NCBI GenBank assembly: GCA_029624765.1
Contig: JARSSO010000013.1
Span: forward strand, 79,094 to 143,093
Source: Candidatus Contendibacter sp.
Lineage (GTDB): Bacteria > Pseudomonadota > Gammaproteobacteria > Competibacterales > Competibacteraceae
DNA: 64,000 nt
Direction: 5' to 3'
In this document: positions 13,408 to 22,395 of the stretch, piece by piece
Layout of the letters: each line of letters opens with the position of its first letter
Numbering within the stretch: position 1 is the first letter of the stretch
Notes under the pieces: generated by a model
What the model saw: only the letters and a program-made list of their open reading frames with translations
What the model was told of the DNA's origin: nothing
Databases searched by the model: none
Made by a program: the position numbers and the translations under genes

Positions 13408-13896
13408 ATGATCATCCACGATTCCCACCGAGGCCCCGGCTTCCTGCTGACCGACTCGGCCCGCTTGCTGCGCAAGCTGATCGACCGCCGATTGCAGCCG
13501 CTGGGTTTGTCCCGCGCGCAATGGTCGATTCTGGCGATCCTGTCCAATCGCGATGGTCTTTCCCAGTCGCAAATATCCGACGAACTTGAAATCGAGAAAT
13601 CCACCGTCGGCCGATTGATCGATCAGGTTGAAAAAAGCGGATGGATCGAGCGGCGCCCGATCCCTGGCGACCGGCGCTTGTGGGGCGTCCATCTGACTGG
13701 CCAAGCCCGGCGGCTCATCACCGAGGTTGAGAACATCGTATTGAACACCCGTGAGGAAATGCTGCGCGGCCTGTCCGACGAACAACAGCAAATCCTGTCC
13801 GAGATGTTGCAGACGGTGAAATTGAATCTGTCCGTCGCGCTCGAACTCGATCAGGCGTCACCGCACCCGCAGAAGTTCGAAGGCGCGACCAGTTGA
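13408..13896 (+). CDS. MarR-family transcriptional regulator
   Basis: This 162-residue winged-helix protein has GLSRAQWSILAILSNRDGLS followed by the recognition helix segment ISDELEIEKSTVGRLIDQVE (about residues 56-75) and the wing RRPIPGDRRLWGVHLT. Its size and layout match MarR dimers. It is divergent from pckG and convergent with the Ccr gene, so either may be a target. No ligand can be inferred from sequence. Coding is well supported; the exact start could also be a codon or two upstream. Confidence 0.92.
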   Translation: MIIHDSHRGPGFLLTDSARLLRKLIDRRLQPLGLSRAQWSILAILSNRDGLSQSQISDELEIEKSTVGRLIDQVEKSGWIERRPIPGDRRLWGVHLTGQARRLITEVENIVLNTREEMLRGLSDEQQQILSEMLQTVKLNLSVALELDQASPHPQKFEGATS

Positions 13897-13989
13897 GCCG
13901 AGAAATTCGCGGAGGGTATCGGGATGCGATATCCCCCGCTCGAAGAATCGATTTCAGCCAGGCCGGCAAGACGCTCTTCGCCTTGCCGC

Positions 13990-15759
13990 TCACTCCCCGA
14001 TGATTTTCCGCACCACGTCGGTCATGGAGATCACGCCGGTGGGTTGGCCGTTCTCGGTGACCACGAGGCGGTGCATGCGGCGGCCGGTCATCAGGCTGAC
14101 CGCTTCGCTGAGCAGGATGTCCGCGTCGCAGGTGGCGCAGCCGGGGGTCATGATGTCCTGGGCCAGGAGGGCGCGGGCCTGCTCGGGCGTGCGGCCCTGG
14201 CGGGCCAGTACCATGTCGGTCTGCGACACCACCCCGACCGCCTGGCCACCCTCCATGACCACCACCGCATGGATTTCGTGATCCACCATGATCTTGGCCA
14301 CCTGGCCGACCGTGTCGCCGGGGGCGCAGGCGATGATGCCGCGATGCATCAGATCCTTGACCTTCGTGCCATCGTCGGCGATGGTGATGGCCTCGGCTTC
14401 GGCGATGCTGGGCAGCGGGGCGGACAGCGGGTAGGGGTGCGGGGTGGTGTGCACATCGCCCTTGGGCAGGGTCGGATGCTCAATCGCTACCGGGGGTTTG
14501 CCATGGGCGCCGAGGCCAAAGTCCCTGGCGCCGACCAGCACCGCCATGTTGCCGTGCGGGTGCTTGTTTTCGTACATCAGTTGGTGGGCGACCGGGATTT
14601 CCTCGTAGGTGAACGCCCGCGACAGGCAGGGATCGAGCAGGCCGCGCAGGGCCAGTTCGTTCATCTGGTTGGATTGCACGGTGTTGGCAAAGTGGGAGCC
14701 TTGCAACCGCTTCTGCCGCATCCACAGGTAGCGCAGATCGACCGTGGCGTTGTAGCCGGTGGTGCCGGCGCAGACCACCACCATGCCGCCGGTCTCGCAG
14801 ACGAAGATCGAGGTGGGGATGGTGGTTTCGCCGGGATGCTCGAACACCAGGTTCGGGGCCCGCTTCTCGCCCAGCACCTCCCAAATCTTGGCGCCGAAGG
14901 CGCGCACCCCTTTCAGCCACTTGGCGTAGCCGGCGTTGTCCTTCCAGTGCGGCAACATGCCCCAGTGGTCGAAGTCGTTGCGGTTGATGCAGCCCTTGGC
15001 GCCCAGCTTCATGCAGTAGTCGAACTTGTCCTCGCCGGATACAACCGCAATGGGGGTGGCGCCCGCCGCCTTGACGATCTGAATCGCCATGGAGCCGAGT
15101 CCGCCCGCGCCGCCCCAGATCAGGGCCACGTCGCCTTTCTTGACCGCGTTGGCGCCCCAGCCGTGCAGCATCCGCCAGGCGGTGGCGGCGACCAGGGTGT
15201 AGGCGGACGCTTCTTCCCAGGTCATGTGCTTGGGCTTGGGCATGCATTGCTGGGCCTGGACCTTGGTGAACTGGGCGAAGCTGCCCCAGTTGGTTTCGTA
15301 ACCCCAGATGCGATAGGTGGGGGAATACATCGGGTCGCCGCCGTTCTTGACCCACTCGCAGTCGCGGCTGTACCGGCCGCAGTGAATCACCACCTCGTCG
15401 CCGACCTTAAGACTGGTGACGTTCTTGCCGACCTTGTAGACGATGCCAGAGGCGTCGCTGCCGCCGATGTGAAAGGGCTCCGGTTCGCCTTGTTCTCCCC
15501 GGGCAAAGGCCTTGTTGCGGGCGCCAATGACGTTGACCGGAATGCCCAGGCCGGCCCAGACGTTGTTGTAGTTGATGCCGGCCGCCATCACGTAGACCAG
15601 CACTTCGTCGTCGGCGGGCGACGGCACGTCTACCACTTCCTGCTGAAACGCCTGCATCGGCGTCCCGAAGCGTTCCGGGCGGATCAGCCAGGCGTGCATC
15701 TTGGGGGGAACCACGCCCAGCGGCGGCTGTTCGGCGATGTCGTAGAGTTCTTTGGCCAT
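13990..15759 (-). CDS. ccrA: crotonyl-CoA carboxylase/reductase with C-terminal CBS pair
   Basis: The 589-residue product is a medium-chain reductase family crotonyl-CoA carboxylase/reductase (residues 1 to about 425) joined to two CBS domains (about 460-525 and 533-589). Ccr reductively carboxylates crotonyl-CoA to ethylmalonyl-CoA with NADPH and CO2. Visible: the NADPH-binding [14 protein letters not shown] (214-227), NYNNVWAG around Asn65, GYETN with Glu155, and GSHFAN with His356, at places corresponding to the CO2-pocket Asn, Glu and His described for this family. The CBS part includes [19 protein letters not shown] and [19 protein letters not shown]. Ordinary Ccr proteins are about 420-450 residues, so the tail is extra. 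The start is ATG 15759; a 23-residue upstream extension is unlikely. Carbonic anhydrase lies 65 bp upstream on the same strand. Confidence 0.93.
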   Translation of the reverse strand: MAKELYDIAEQPPLGVVPPKMHAWLIRPERFGTPMQAFQQEVVDVPSPADDEVLVYVMAAGINYNNVWAGLGIPVNVIGARNKAFARGEQGEPEPFHIGGSDASGIVYKVGKNVTSLKVGDEVVIHCGRYSRDCEWVKNGGDPMYSPTYRIWGYETNWGSFAQFTKVQAQQCMPKPKHMTWEEASAYTLVAATAWRMLHGWGANAVKKGDVALIWGGAGGLGSMAIQIVKAAGATPIAVVSGEDKFDYCMKLGAKGCINRNDFDHWGMLPHWKDNAGYAKWLKGVRAFGAKIWEVLGEKRAPNLVFEHPGETTIPTSIFVCETGGMVVVCAGTTGYNATVDLRYLWMRQKRLQGSHFANTVQSNQMNELALRGLLDPCLSRAFTYEEIPVAHQLMYENKHPHGNMAVLVGARDFGLGAHGKPPVAIEHPTLPKGDVHTTPHPYPLSAPLPSIAEAEAITIADDGTKVKDLMHRGIIACAPGDTVGQVAKIMVDHEIHAVVVMEGGQAVGVVSQTDMVLARQGRTPEQARALLAQDIMTPGCATCDADILLSEAVSLMTGRRMHRLVVTENGQPTGVISMTDVVRKIIGE

Positions 15760-15824
15760 GCTCTCGTTTTCTCGGTCGTGTGGGTTCTTGGGTGAGATAT
15801 GTGGAGATCGGCTTCGGATAAGCC

Positions 15825-16487
15825 TCACCGCGGCGCGTAGCGCGACCGCACGCTGGCTATCGCCAGCGCGATGACGTCATCCAGTTCCGCGCCGTCCTGG
15901 ATGGACGTGTGAAGGTCTTGCAGACGACCATCCGCCAGCCCGTAAATCCACCCGTGCAGCATCAAGGGTTGTTTCCGCTTCCAGGCGTCGCCCACCAGGG
16001 TGGTGCGGGCGACGTTGCGCGCCTGTTCGATGACGTTCAGTTCGCACAGGGCCCGCCAGCATGTGTCGCTATCCGGCAAGGCGGCGAGCAGCTCCGTGTG
16101 CCGGTCGCGCACATCCTGAATGTGGCGCAACCAGTTGTCGATCAAACCCAGCGACGGCCCTTCCAAAGCGGCCTTGACCCCGCCGCACCCGTAGTGGCCG
16201 CACACGATGATGTGCTGGACCTTGAGTACCTCGATGGCGAACTGCATCACCGACAGGCAGTTGAGGTCGGTGTGCACCACCACGTTGGCCACGTTGCGAT
16301 GGACGAACACTTCCCCCGGCTTCAGGCCCGTGATTTGGTTGGCCGGCACGCGGCTGTCCGAGCAGCCGATCCACAGATAGGCGGGGGTTTGGATCGCCGC
16401 CAGTCCGGCGAAAAAACCAGGATCGGCGGTGGTCATCTCCTCCGCCCAGCGGGCGTTGGCGGCAAACAGTTCCGGCAGATATTTCAT
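15825..16487 (-). CDS. can: beta-class carbonic anhydrase
   Basis: This 220-residue enzyme interconverts CO2 and bicarbonate, the same length as E. coli Can. The zinc ligands are Cys42 and Asp44 (CSDSRVP) and His98 and Cys101 (CGHYGCGG), with [11 protein letters not shown] between. The frame stays open upstream, but ATG 16487 gives the canonical [19 protein letters not shown]-terminus. It lies 17 bp after the HPF-like gene and 65 bp before the Ccr gene, all on the minus strand, so it probably serves to balance CO2 and bicarbonate for the carboxylase. Confidence 0.96.
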   Translation of the reverse strand: MKYLPELFAANARWAEEMTTADPGFFAGLAAIQTPAYLWIGCSDSRVPANQITGLKPGEVFVHRNVANVVVHTDLNCLSVMQFAIEVLKVQHIIVCGHYGCGGVKAALEGPSLGLIDNWLRHIQDVRDRHTELLAALPDSDTCWRALCELNVIEQARNVARTTLVGDAWKRKQPLMLHGWIYGLADGRLQDLHTSIQDGAELDDVIALAIASVRSRYAPR

Positions 16488-16504
16488 CAAATTCTCCAGT
16501 AGGT

Positions 16505-16870
16505 TCAGTGCAGGGGTGGGGCGACCGAATCGACCAGCGCGAACGGTGGGGACGCGCCGTGGCGATAGTCGCGCTGCCGTTCCAGCCGGCGCGTCACCGA
16601 ACGGCCGGCCCGGTCGGCGGCCCGGTCGATGGCGACGTACAAATCGGCTTCGGTGTCCTCGATCACCGCGCTTGGCCCGCCGGGAAAGGCGATCCGAATT
16701 CGGCATCGCTTGTCCTCGCCTCCGCGCGGACCGTTTTCGTCGGACAGACGGACCGAGACCTGGCGCAAACGGTCATCGGCCCAGCCGAGGGCGAATTGCA
16801 GGCGCCGCGCGACGTGTTCGCGCAAACCCTCCGTCAGTGGGAAACCACGGGCCTGGATGTGAATGTTCAT
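16505..16870 (-). CDS. HPF/RaiA-like ribosome-associated protein
   Basis: The 121-residue protein begins MNIHIQARGFPLTEGLREHV and contains RLSDENGPRGGEDKRCRIRI and DTEADLYVAIDRAADRAGRS, the beta-alpha-beta-beta-beta-alpha layout of the sigma54-modulation/HPF family that binds the 30S decoding region and hibernates ribosomes. A strong AGGAG site precedes ATG 16870. It is the first gene of a likely operon with can and ccrA, which is an unusual partner. The 5' leader (GAAGTCGCTCCT on the plus strand) is nearly identical to that before the lipoprotein gene at 40337. Confidence 0.85.
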   Translation of the reverse strand: MNIHIQARGFPLTEGLREHVARRLQFALGWADDRLRQVSVRLSDENGPRGGEDKRCRIRIAFPGGPSAVIEDTEADLYVAIDRAADRAGRSVTRRLERQRDYRHGASPPFALVDSVAPPLH

Positions 16871-16916
16871 GAAGTCGCTCCTCTCAGATTGAACCGGCGC
16901 CAGTCTAGAGGGTGGA

Positions 16917-17039
16917 GAAGCATCCAACAATCCGAATAATATTGAACTATGATTCGAATTATTCGATGTGTCGAAATGCTGCGGCCAGCCTCAACTTCAA
17001 TCGCTTGCGTTATTTCTGGAGGGTGGTCGAGACGGTATC
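16917..17039 (+). pseudogene. 5' remnant of a LysR-type gene with its leader
   Basis: The leader segment CATCCAACAATCCGAATAAT and the following translation ASLNFNRLRYFWRVVETV match the leader and first codons of the remnant at 40604 and the N-terminus of the intact LysR gene at 18427 (MPSLNFKHLRYFWMVAKSG). After about 18 codons homology stops and the VapC gene on the other strand begins. Only the DNA-binding N-terminus start is left, so no function is expected. Confidence 0.6.
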
Positions 17040-17069
17040 CAGGCGCTCGATGGGGTTCCGACGAGAGGG

Positions 17070-17471
17070 CTACCAAATCGTTTCCAATTCCGAAACCGCG
17101 CGCAGCTTGGCGTCGCTGGTGATGAGTGGGGCGCGATGATGCCACGCGGTCGCGCCGATCAGCCGGTCGGCGGGATCGCCGTGCCGAAAGCAGGGCGCTT
17201 GCGCGAGGACGGCGATTTCCGGGTTGATCGCCACCACTTCCAATCGTAAGGCGGTCACAAGGTCTTGAAGCAATTCGCCTCGACCGAGCGGCGCGGCAAT
17301 CCGTCCCCTGGCGCACAGCATGGCGATTTCCCACAGGGAAATATCGGCGCAGGCCAGCGACCCCTGTTCCGCCGCTTCGTCCATCGCGCGTCGCGCGGCG
17401 GGTGATAACCGGGAACGGTCGAGCGCCCAGAACACCAGCGCCTGGGTATCACAAAAGACCCTGTTCCGCAT
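17070..17471 (-). CDS. PIN-domain ribonuclease toxin (VapC-like)
   Basis: The 133-residue product starts MRNRVFCDTQALVFWALD, with the first catalytic Asp in CDTQ, a conserved Glu in SLWEIAML and late acidic residues in DPADRLIGATAWHH and LITSDAKL. This is the compact PIN fold of VapC toxins, which cleave tRNA or rRNA. Start ATG 17471 lies within the end of the antitoxin gene (23-bp overlap), the usual VapBC arrangement; an ATG 30 bp further upstream is less likely. All expected acidic residues are present, so it looks active. Confidence 0.9.
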   Translation of the reverse strand: MRNRVFCDTQALVFWALDRSRLSPAARRAMDEAAEQGSLACADISLWEIAMLCARGRIAAPLGRGELLQDLVTALRLEVVAINPEIAVLAQAPCFRHGDPADRLIGATAWHHRAPLITSDAKLRAVSELETIW

Positions 17472-17688
17472 TCCATTCTTCTCCCGACGGGCTTTCGACA
17501 TCGCCCAGCTCGACTTGACCCTGCAAGGCGTCGAGCCGCCGCCGGGCCGCCGCGATACGATCCTCTTCCGGCAACAACCGGGCGATGATCCGCCCCCGCG
17601 AGGTGATGTGGATTTCCTCGCCAGCCGCCGCCCGCCGGAGATAGCTGGGCAGGTGTTGGCGAAATTCAGTGGTATTCACGGTTTCCAT
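17449..17688 (-). CDS. Phd/YefM-family antitoxin (VapB role)
   Basis: This 79-residue protein starts METVNTTEFRQHLPSYLRRA, followed by EEIHITSRGRIIARLLPEED, the signature of the Phd/YefM DNA-binding dimer, with a C-terminal tail that should bind the PIN toxin. It overlaps the toxin gene by 23 bp and should autorepress the pair. No palindromic operator was located with confidence in the 60 bp upstream, although the sequence there is AT-richer. Confidence 0.9.
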   Translation of the reverse strand: METVNTTEFRQHLPSYLRRAAAGEEIHITSRGRIIARLLPEEDRIAAARRRLDALQGQVELGDVESPSGEEWNAEQGLL

Positions 17689-17802
17689 GGCGCACCTTTA
17701 ATGAATGTACAGATCATGCGTACAGTATCGAACTGCCTGGCGCCCATCAAGTCCCGTCAGAATCGGCCAGGCTCCCCCTGTGCGCCGCTTCGCTGTGGAG
17801 GT

Positions 17803-17886
17803 TTGATTTTGAAGCGAAATTTCCTGGGAGCGTGGGCTTCCAGCCCGCTTTTGGCTCCTCTGGTTGGCTGGAAACCAGCAAAAAGT
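17803..17886 (+). repeat. dispersed repeat copy B (partner at 7163-7245)
   Basis: This 84-bp stretch starts TTGATTTTGAAGCGAAATTT and reproduces the repeat at 7163-7245, including the GGCTTCCAGCC / GGCTGGAAACC inverted pair. It occupies the 368-bp gap between the antitoxin gene and the truncated PIN gene, where no other gene is seen. The two copies are about 10.6 kb apart in the same orientation. Confidence 0.7.
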
Positions 17887-17888
17887 AG

Positions 17889-17913
17889 TAGGGTACGCAT
17901 TGCGTACCCTACC
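17889..17913. repeat. near-perfect 12-bp-arm palindrome
   Basis: GTAGGGTACGCA at 17889-17900 and TGCGTACCCTAC at 17902-17913 are perfect inverted arms with a one-base centre. It directly abuts dispersed repeat copy B. A related but longer GTAGGG...CCTAC hairpin occurs at 40419-40495. It has no T-tract, so it is a repetitive palindrome rather than a clear terminator. Confidence 0.7.
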
Positions 17914-18056
17914 CACTGAAACGCTGGCATAGTAAGCAACCCCCAATCCGGCAATCCGGTATCCTTAAATTGGTCCTCGGGCGAAGTCGGGCTTGTCCCC
18001 CAATCACTACCGGACCATGCTAGTTCTGCTTACCTTTTTTCTTACCGGAGGTCGCC

Positions 18057-18404
18057 ATGTCCACCGCCACCTTTGTAGCGGAGGCGCTGTTAGCCGCCAA
18101 CACGGTGTTCATCTCGCGCACTGTCCTACTGGAATCGGAATGGGTGTTGCGAGCCGGCTACCGCAAGACGTGGGAACAGATCGGCCGGTTTTTCGCGGAA
18201 CTGCTGGAAACCGACAACACCGTGATCGAGAACCACGACGCCGTGGTTCAGGCGCTCGACGGGTACCGCCTGGGCACCGATTTTGCCGACGCCCCGCATC
18301 TCGCCGCCTGTGGCAAGGCCATCCTGCACACCTTCGATCAAGAGTTTTGCAAAGCCGCGCGGGAACAGGGCCTTACCCCGGAAATCCGGGTGTTGCGGAC
18401 CTGA
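18057..18404 (+). pseudogene. N-terminally truncated PIN-domain gene
   Basis: The 115-residue frame contains LLAANTVFISRTVLLESEWV, a central ALDGYRLGTDFADAPHLAAC segment and HTFDQEF, all typical of PIN/VapC toxins. The usual first strand with the catalytic DTN motif is missing: the frame begins MSTATFVAEALLAAN, and nothing like it lies upstream in any frame. No antitoxin gene precedes it. I call it a decayed toxin. It ends 22 bp before the NhaR-like gene. Confidence 0.65.
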
Positions 18405-18426
18405 CCGCCTCGATTTTTTCGCTGTA

Positions 18427-19350
18427 ATGCCCAGCCTCAACTTCAAGCACCTGCGTTATTTCTGGATGGTCGCCAAGTCGGGCAGCGTCGCCGGCGCCAG
18501 CAAGCACCTGCACCTGACGCCGCAATCCATCAGCGGCCAACTGGGCGAACTGGAAGCGAGTCTCGGCGTCGAGTTGTTTCGCCGGGTCGGGCGTGGTTTG
18601 GAACTGACCGAAACGGGGCGGCGCATCTTCAGCTACGCCGACGAAATCTTCGCGCTCGGCGACGAGTTGCTGGAGGTCGCCCTTGACCAGACGGTTCGGA
18701 AGAGCCTGCCGTTTCGGGTCGGCATCGCCGATTCGGTGCCGAAATCAATTGCCTATCGGGTTGTCGAGCCGGCGCTGCGCCTCGCCGAGCCGGTGCGGCT
18801 GTTCTGCCGCGAGGGCCGGCTGGCGCCGTTGCTGGCGGAGATGGCGGTCCATCGTCTCGATCTGGTGATCGCCGACCGGCCCATGCCCACTCACCTCAAC
18901 GTCCGGGGTTACAGCCACTTTCTCGGCGAGAGCGATTTGACGGTGTTCGCCGCGCCGGAGCTGGCGCAATCCTTGCCGGGCGCCTTTCCCGCCATGCTGG
19001 ACCGGGCGCCGTTTCTGTTGCCGGGAGAAGATGTGGCGCTGCGGCCCGATCTTATCCGCTGGTTCGAGGCGCAACATCTGTATCCGCGCATCGTGGGGGA
19101 ATTCGAGGACAGCGCCCTGCTCAAGGCTTTCGGTCAGGCCGGCGCCGGTTTGTTCGTGGCGCCCACCGCGATTGCCGACTACGTGAGCCGGCAATACACA
19201 GTCCTGGCGGTCGGGCGCATCGAATCGGTGACCGAGCAACTCTACGCCATCACCACCGAGCGCCGGCTGCTGCATCCCGCCATCGTCGCGGTGGTCCAGG
19301 CCACCCAGCGCGAGTTTTTCGGGAAGCCCGCCCGCCCCAAGGCGGGGTGA
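18427..19350 (+). CDS. LysR-family regulator, NhaR-like
   Basis: This 307-residue regulator begins MPSLNFKHLRYFWMVAKSGS, with the HTH segment GASKHLHLTPQSISGQLGEL (about residues 23-42) and a long periplasmic-binding-like effector domain. The N-terminal LNFKHLRYFW pattern and the C-terminal TERRLLHPAIVAV resemble NhaR, the Na+-responsive activator of nhaA and of exopolysaccharide genes; no nhaA is seen here, so the target is unknown. Fragments related to this gene are found at 16917-17039 and 40604-40763. It is convergent with ppc with only 24 bp between stops. Confidence 0.88.
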   Translation: MPSLNFKHLRYFWMVAKSGSVAGASKHLHLTPQSISGQLGELEASLGVELFRRVGRGLELTETGRRIFSYADEIFALGDELLEVALDQTVRKSLPFRVGIADSVPKSIAYRVVEPALRLAEPVRLFCREGRLAPLLAEMAVHRLDLVIADRPMPTHLNVRGYSHFLGESDLTVFAAPELAQSLPGAFPAMLDRAPFLLPGEDVALRPDLIRWFEAQHLYPRIVGEFEDSALLKAFGQAGAGLFVAPTAIADYVSRQYTVLAVGRIESVTEQLYAITTERRLLHPAIVAVVQATQREFFGKPARPKAG

Positions 19351-19374
19351 TCGTAGCGAATAGCAGGCGGCCGA

Positions 19375-22203
19375 TTACCCCGTATTGCGCATTCCCGCCG
19401 CCAGGGCGTTGATCGACCGCAGCAAGGGCCGCAGCCACGTTTCCGCCTCGGGAGAATCCGGGCCGTGCTCCCGCGCCGCCTCCCGATAGCGCGGCAGCAG
19501 GGCGACCTGAATGTGGTTGAGCGGGTCCAGATACGGGTTGCGCCGCTCCAGCGACTTGGCCAGAGTCGGGTTTTCTTCAAGCAGGGTCGAGATTTGCGCC
19601 ACGGCCAGAACCTCGCGGCAGGTCCGTTCGTACTCCGCCCGAAACCGCTGGTAAATGCCGGTTTCGGTGTCGGCGTTCTGGCACAGCCGAGCGTATTCGC
19701 GGGCGATGCCCGCATCCACCTTGCTCAGCGACATCTGGCTGTTGTCAAGCAGGGCGCGGAAGAAGGGCCATTCCCGATAAAGCTTTTGCAGGACGGCCAA
19801 CCGCTCGGGATCGTCGCCGCGCCACGCCGCCAGCGCGCTCCCGATGCCGTACCAGCCGGGCAGGGTGTGCCGCGACAGACCCCAGCCGAACATCCAGGGA
19901 ATCGCCCGCACCGAGTATTTGGAGCGGTCGCCCTGGGCGCGGTGCGAGGGGCGCGAGCCGAGATTGAGCAGGGCAATTTCGCCGAGTGGCGTCGCCTCGT
20001 AAAAGTAATCCATGAAGCCTGGCGTCCGCTCGGTCAATTCCCGATAAACGGCTTCGCCGTGCCGCGCCAGTTCGGCCATGACCGCCGCCGCTTCCGGCGG
20101 CTCTGGAGGAACCTCCTGCACCAGATGGCGACTGGCTTTCATCATGCCGGTGACGCCGAGGGTCAGCTCGTAGACGGCGGTTTCCAGGTTCTGGTACTTG
20201 AACGACAGCACCTCGCCCTGCTCGGTGATCTTGATTTGGCCCCGCACCGTGCCCGCCGGCTGGGACAAAATGGCATCGTGGGTCGGACCGCCACCGCGTC
20301 CCACCGTGCCGCCGCGACCGTGGAACAGGCGGCAGCCGAAGCCGCGCGCCGCCGCCAGCGCCACCGCCCGCTGCTGGGCCTGGTACAGCCCCCAGTTGGA
20401 GGCCAGGATGCCACCGTCCTTGCAGGAGTCCGAATAACCGACCATCACGTCCTGCACGCCGCCCGCCGCCGCCAGCAGTTCCCGATAGGTCGGCTGGTCC
20501 AGCAGCCGAGTCAGCAGCACTTCGACCCGGTTCAGGTCGGCGATGGTCTCGAACAGCGGCGCGACGCGGAGTTCGCAATGCCAACTCCCGTCGACGCGGC
20601 GACCGGCCAGCCCGGCGAAGCTGCCCAGGAACAGCACTTCCAGGACGTGGCTGGCTTCGTGGGTCATGGAGATGACGTAGTTGTCGAAAGCGCGCGGGCT
20701 GATTTCCTCCCGCATCCGCGCCATGACCTGAAATACCTCCAGGGTCTCCCGGGTGGCGGGACTGAGCGAATCGCAATACAGCAGCGGCGTGCCAGGTTTG
20801 GCCATCAGTTCGCCGAGCACGGTCAGCCGTTCCTCTTCCGATAACTCCGCATAGTCCGGCAGATTGGGCGCCACGGCGAAAATTTCCGCCACCGCCGCCG
20901 TGTGCCGGCCCGATTCCTGGCGCACGTCGAGCGCGGTCAGATGGAACCCGAAGGTTTCCACCAGCCGGATCAGATCGGTCAGTTCGCCATCAGCGACCGC
21001 GCGGTCGCCATGCCCGATCAGGGAATCGCGGATCAGGTGCAAATCCTCGAGAAACGCTTGTTCGGACGCATAGCCCCAGAACGGAACCGGCGCCGCTTCG
21101 GGACGGTCTTCGGCTCGCGCCCGCACTTGGTCGTGGTTGTGCCGCAGGCGGTGGTACATCAAAAACAGCTTGCGTCGATACGGTTCCTGGGCGTACTGGC
21201 GGGGCGCGTCGGCGAACAGGGCGGCCATCTGTTGGGCGTCCATCTCCAGGCTGGCGGCGAACGCCGGCGATGGCGCGACCAGCGAACTGGAATAAGTCAG
21301 GTGTCGGTTCAGTTCCTCGACCCGGCGCAGGTATTCGCGCAGGATTTCCTGGGCTTGCAGGCGTACCGCCAGAGCGGTGGTTTCCGGGGTGACGAACGGG
21401 TTGCCGTCGCGGTCGCCGCCGATCCACGAGCCGAACCGCAGCAGGCGGGGGATGCGGATCGCCGCCTTGCCGCCCTCGTCGCCGTACACGGCGTTCAGCG
21501 CCCGTTCCAGGTTGCGGTAGAGCGTCGGCAAGGCTTGGAAAATGGATTCGCGGAAGTAGTACAGACCGTTCTTGATCTCGTCGCGCACCTGCGGCTTGAA
21601 GCTGCGCACCTCGTCGGTTTTCCACAGGATTTGAATCTGGCTGCGCAACTCCTCGACCACCTCGGCCCGCTGGTGGCGGTTGAGCGCCGGATTGTCCAGC
21701 TTGCCGTTGGTCACGAACACCCGCCGCTGCGCGCCCAGCAGCACCCGGCGCTTGGCCTCGGTCGGATGGGCGGTGAACACCGGCGTGAAGCAAAGCCGGT
21801 CGAGCAGGATCTGTAACCGGGCAGCGTCGACGCCGTCGGCGCGCAGCGCGCGCAAGGTTTCGTCGAACGAGCCTCGCCATAGCGGCTTGCCGCGCCGCAC
21901 CTGCTCGCGCCGCAACCGATGCTGAAAGTTTTCTTCGGCGATGTTGGCGAGATTGAAGTAGGCGCTGAAGGCGCGCACGACATGGTTCAGCATCTCCGGA
22001 TTGAGGGCGGCGATGAAGCGCAGCAAGCGCTCGCGCCGGTCCGGGGCGAACTCGGATCGACCGCGCAGGTCGATGAAACCCTGGCGCAGGGTTTCGACGG
22101 CGTCGAGCACGTCGCGGCCTTCCCGGTCGCGTAAGGTTTGGCCCAACAACTGACCCAGCAGTTTGACGCGGTCGCGCAGCGGTTTGTCGGATGGGGTCGG
22201 CAT
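19375..22203 (-). CDS. ppc: phosphoenolpyruvate carboxylase
   Basis: Ppc fixes bicarbonate on PEP to form oxaloacetate, the main anaplerotic step. The 942-residue protein shows VFTAHPTEAKRR with the catalytic His146, GSWIGGDRDGNP, the GYSDSCKDGG loop, FHGRGGTVGRGGGP, and the canonical C-terminal tetrapeptide with MRNTG. The frame is open upstream, but ATG 22203 yields a family-like N-terminus. It is slightly longer than E. coli Ppc (883). With can, pckG, mdh and ccrA in the preceding 12 kb it forms a concentration of carboxylation-linked enzymes. Confidence 0.98.
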   Translation of the reverse strand: MPTPSDKPLRDRVKLLGQLLGQTLRDREGRDVLDAVETLRQGFIDLRGRSEFAPDRRERLLRFIAALNPEMLNHVVRAFSAYFNLANIAEENFQHRLRREQVRRGKPLWRGSFDETLRALRADGVDAARLQILLDRLCFTPVFTAHPTEAKRRVLLGAQRRVFVTNGKLDNPALNRHQRAEVVEELRSQIQILWKTDEVRSFKPQVRDEIKNGLYYFRESIFQALPTLYRNLERALNAVYGDEGGKAAIRIPRLLRFGSWIGGDRDGNPFVTPETTALAVRLQAQEILREYLRRVEELNRHLTYSSSLVAPSPAFAASLEMDAQQMAALFADAPRQYAQEPYRRKLFLMYHRLRHNHDQVRARAEDRPEAAPVPFWGYASEQAFLEDLHLIRDSLIGHGDRAVADGELTDLIRLVETFGFHLTALDVRQESGRHTAAVAEIFAVAPNLPDYAELSEEERLTVLGELMAKPGTPLLYCDSLSPATRETLEVFQVMARMREEISPRAFDNYVISMTHEASHVLEVLFLGSFAGLAGRRVDGSWHCELRVAPLFETIADLNRVEVLLTRLLDQPTYRELLAAAGGVQDVMVGYSDSCKDGGILASNWGLYQAQQRAVALAAARGFGCRLFHGRGGTVGRGGGPTHDAILSQPAGTVRGQIKITEQGEVLSFKYQNLETAVYELTLGVTGMMKASRHLVQEVPPEPPEAAAVMAELARHGEAVYRELTERTPGFMDYFYEATPLGEIALLNLGSRPSHRAQGDRSKYSVRAIPWMFGWGLSRHTLPGWYGIGSALAAWRGDDPERLAVLQKLYREWPFFRALLDNSQMSLSKVDAGIAREYARLCQNADTETGIYQRFRAEYERTCREVLAVAQISTLLEENPTLAKSLERRNPYLDPLNHIQVALLPRYREAAREHGPDSPEAETWLRPLLRSINALAAGMRNTG

Positions 22204-22395
22204 GGGGAACTCCGGCGGGTCTGGATGGAGAATTTCACTAATCGTTGACCACGGCGGACGGTTTTGTTTCACACATATATCACCAAGTCGGCACGCCGGC
22301 CGCATCCGCCACCACGGCACCTTAACGCTAGCGGTGGGGTGCGAATATCGCACCGGCGTACATTTTGCGAAATCGCAACCCATCGGGAAATCGTC

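Noticed and set aside
17889..17913. Palindrome considered as an intrinsic terminator
   Set aside because: No T tract on either side, no gene ends right before it, and similar GTAGGG palindromes occur elsewhere, so it is treated as a repeat.
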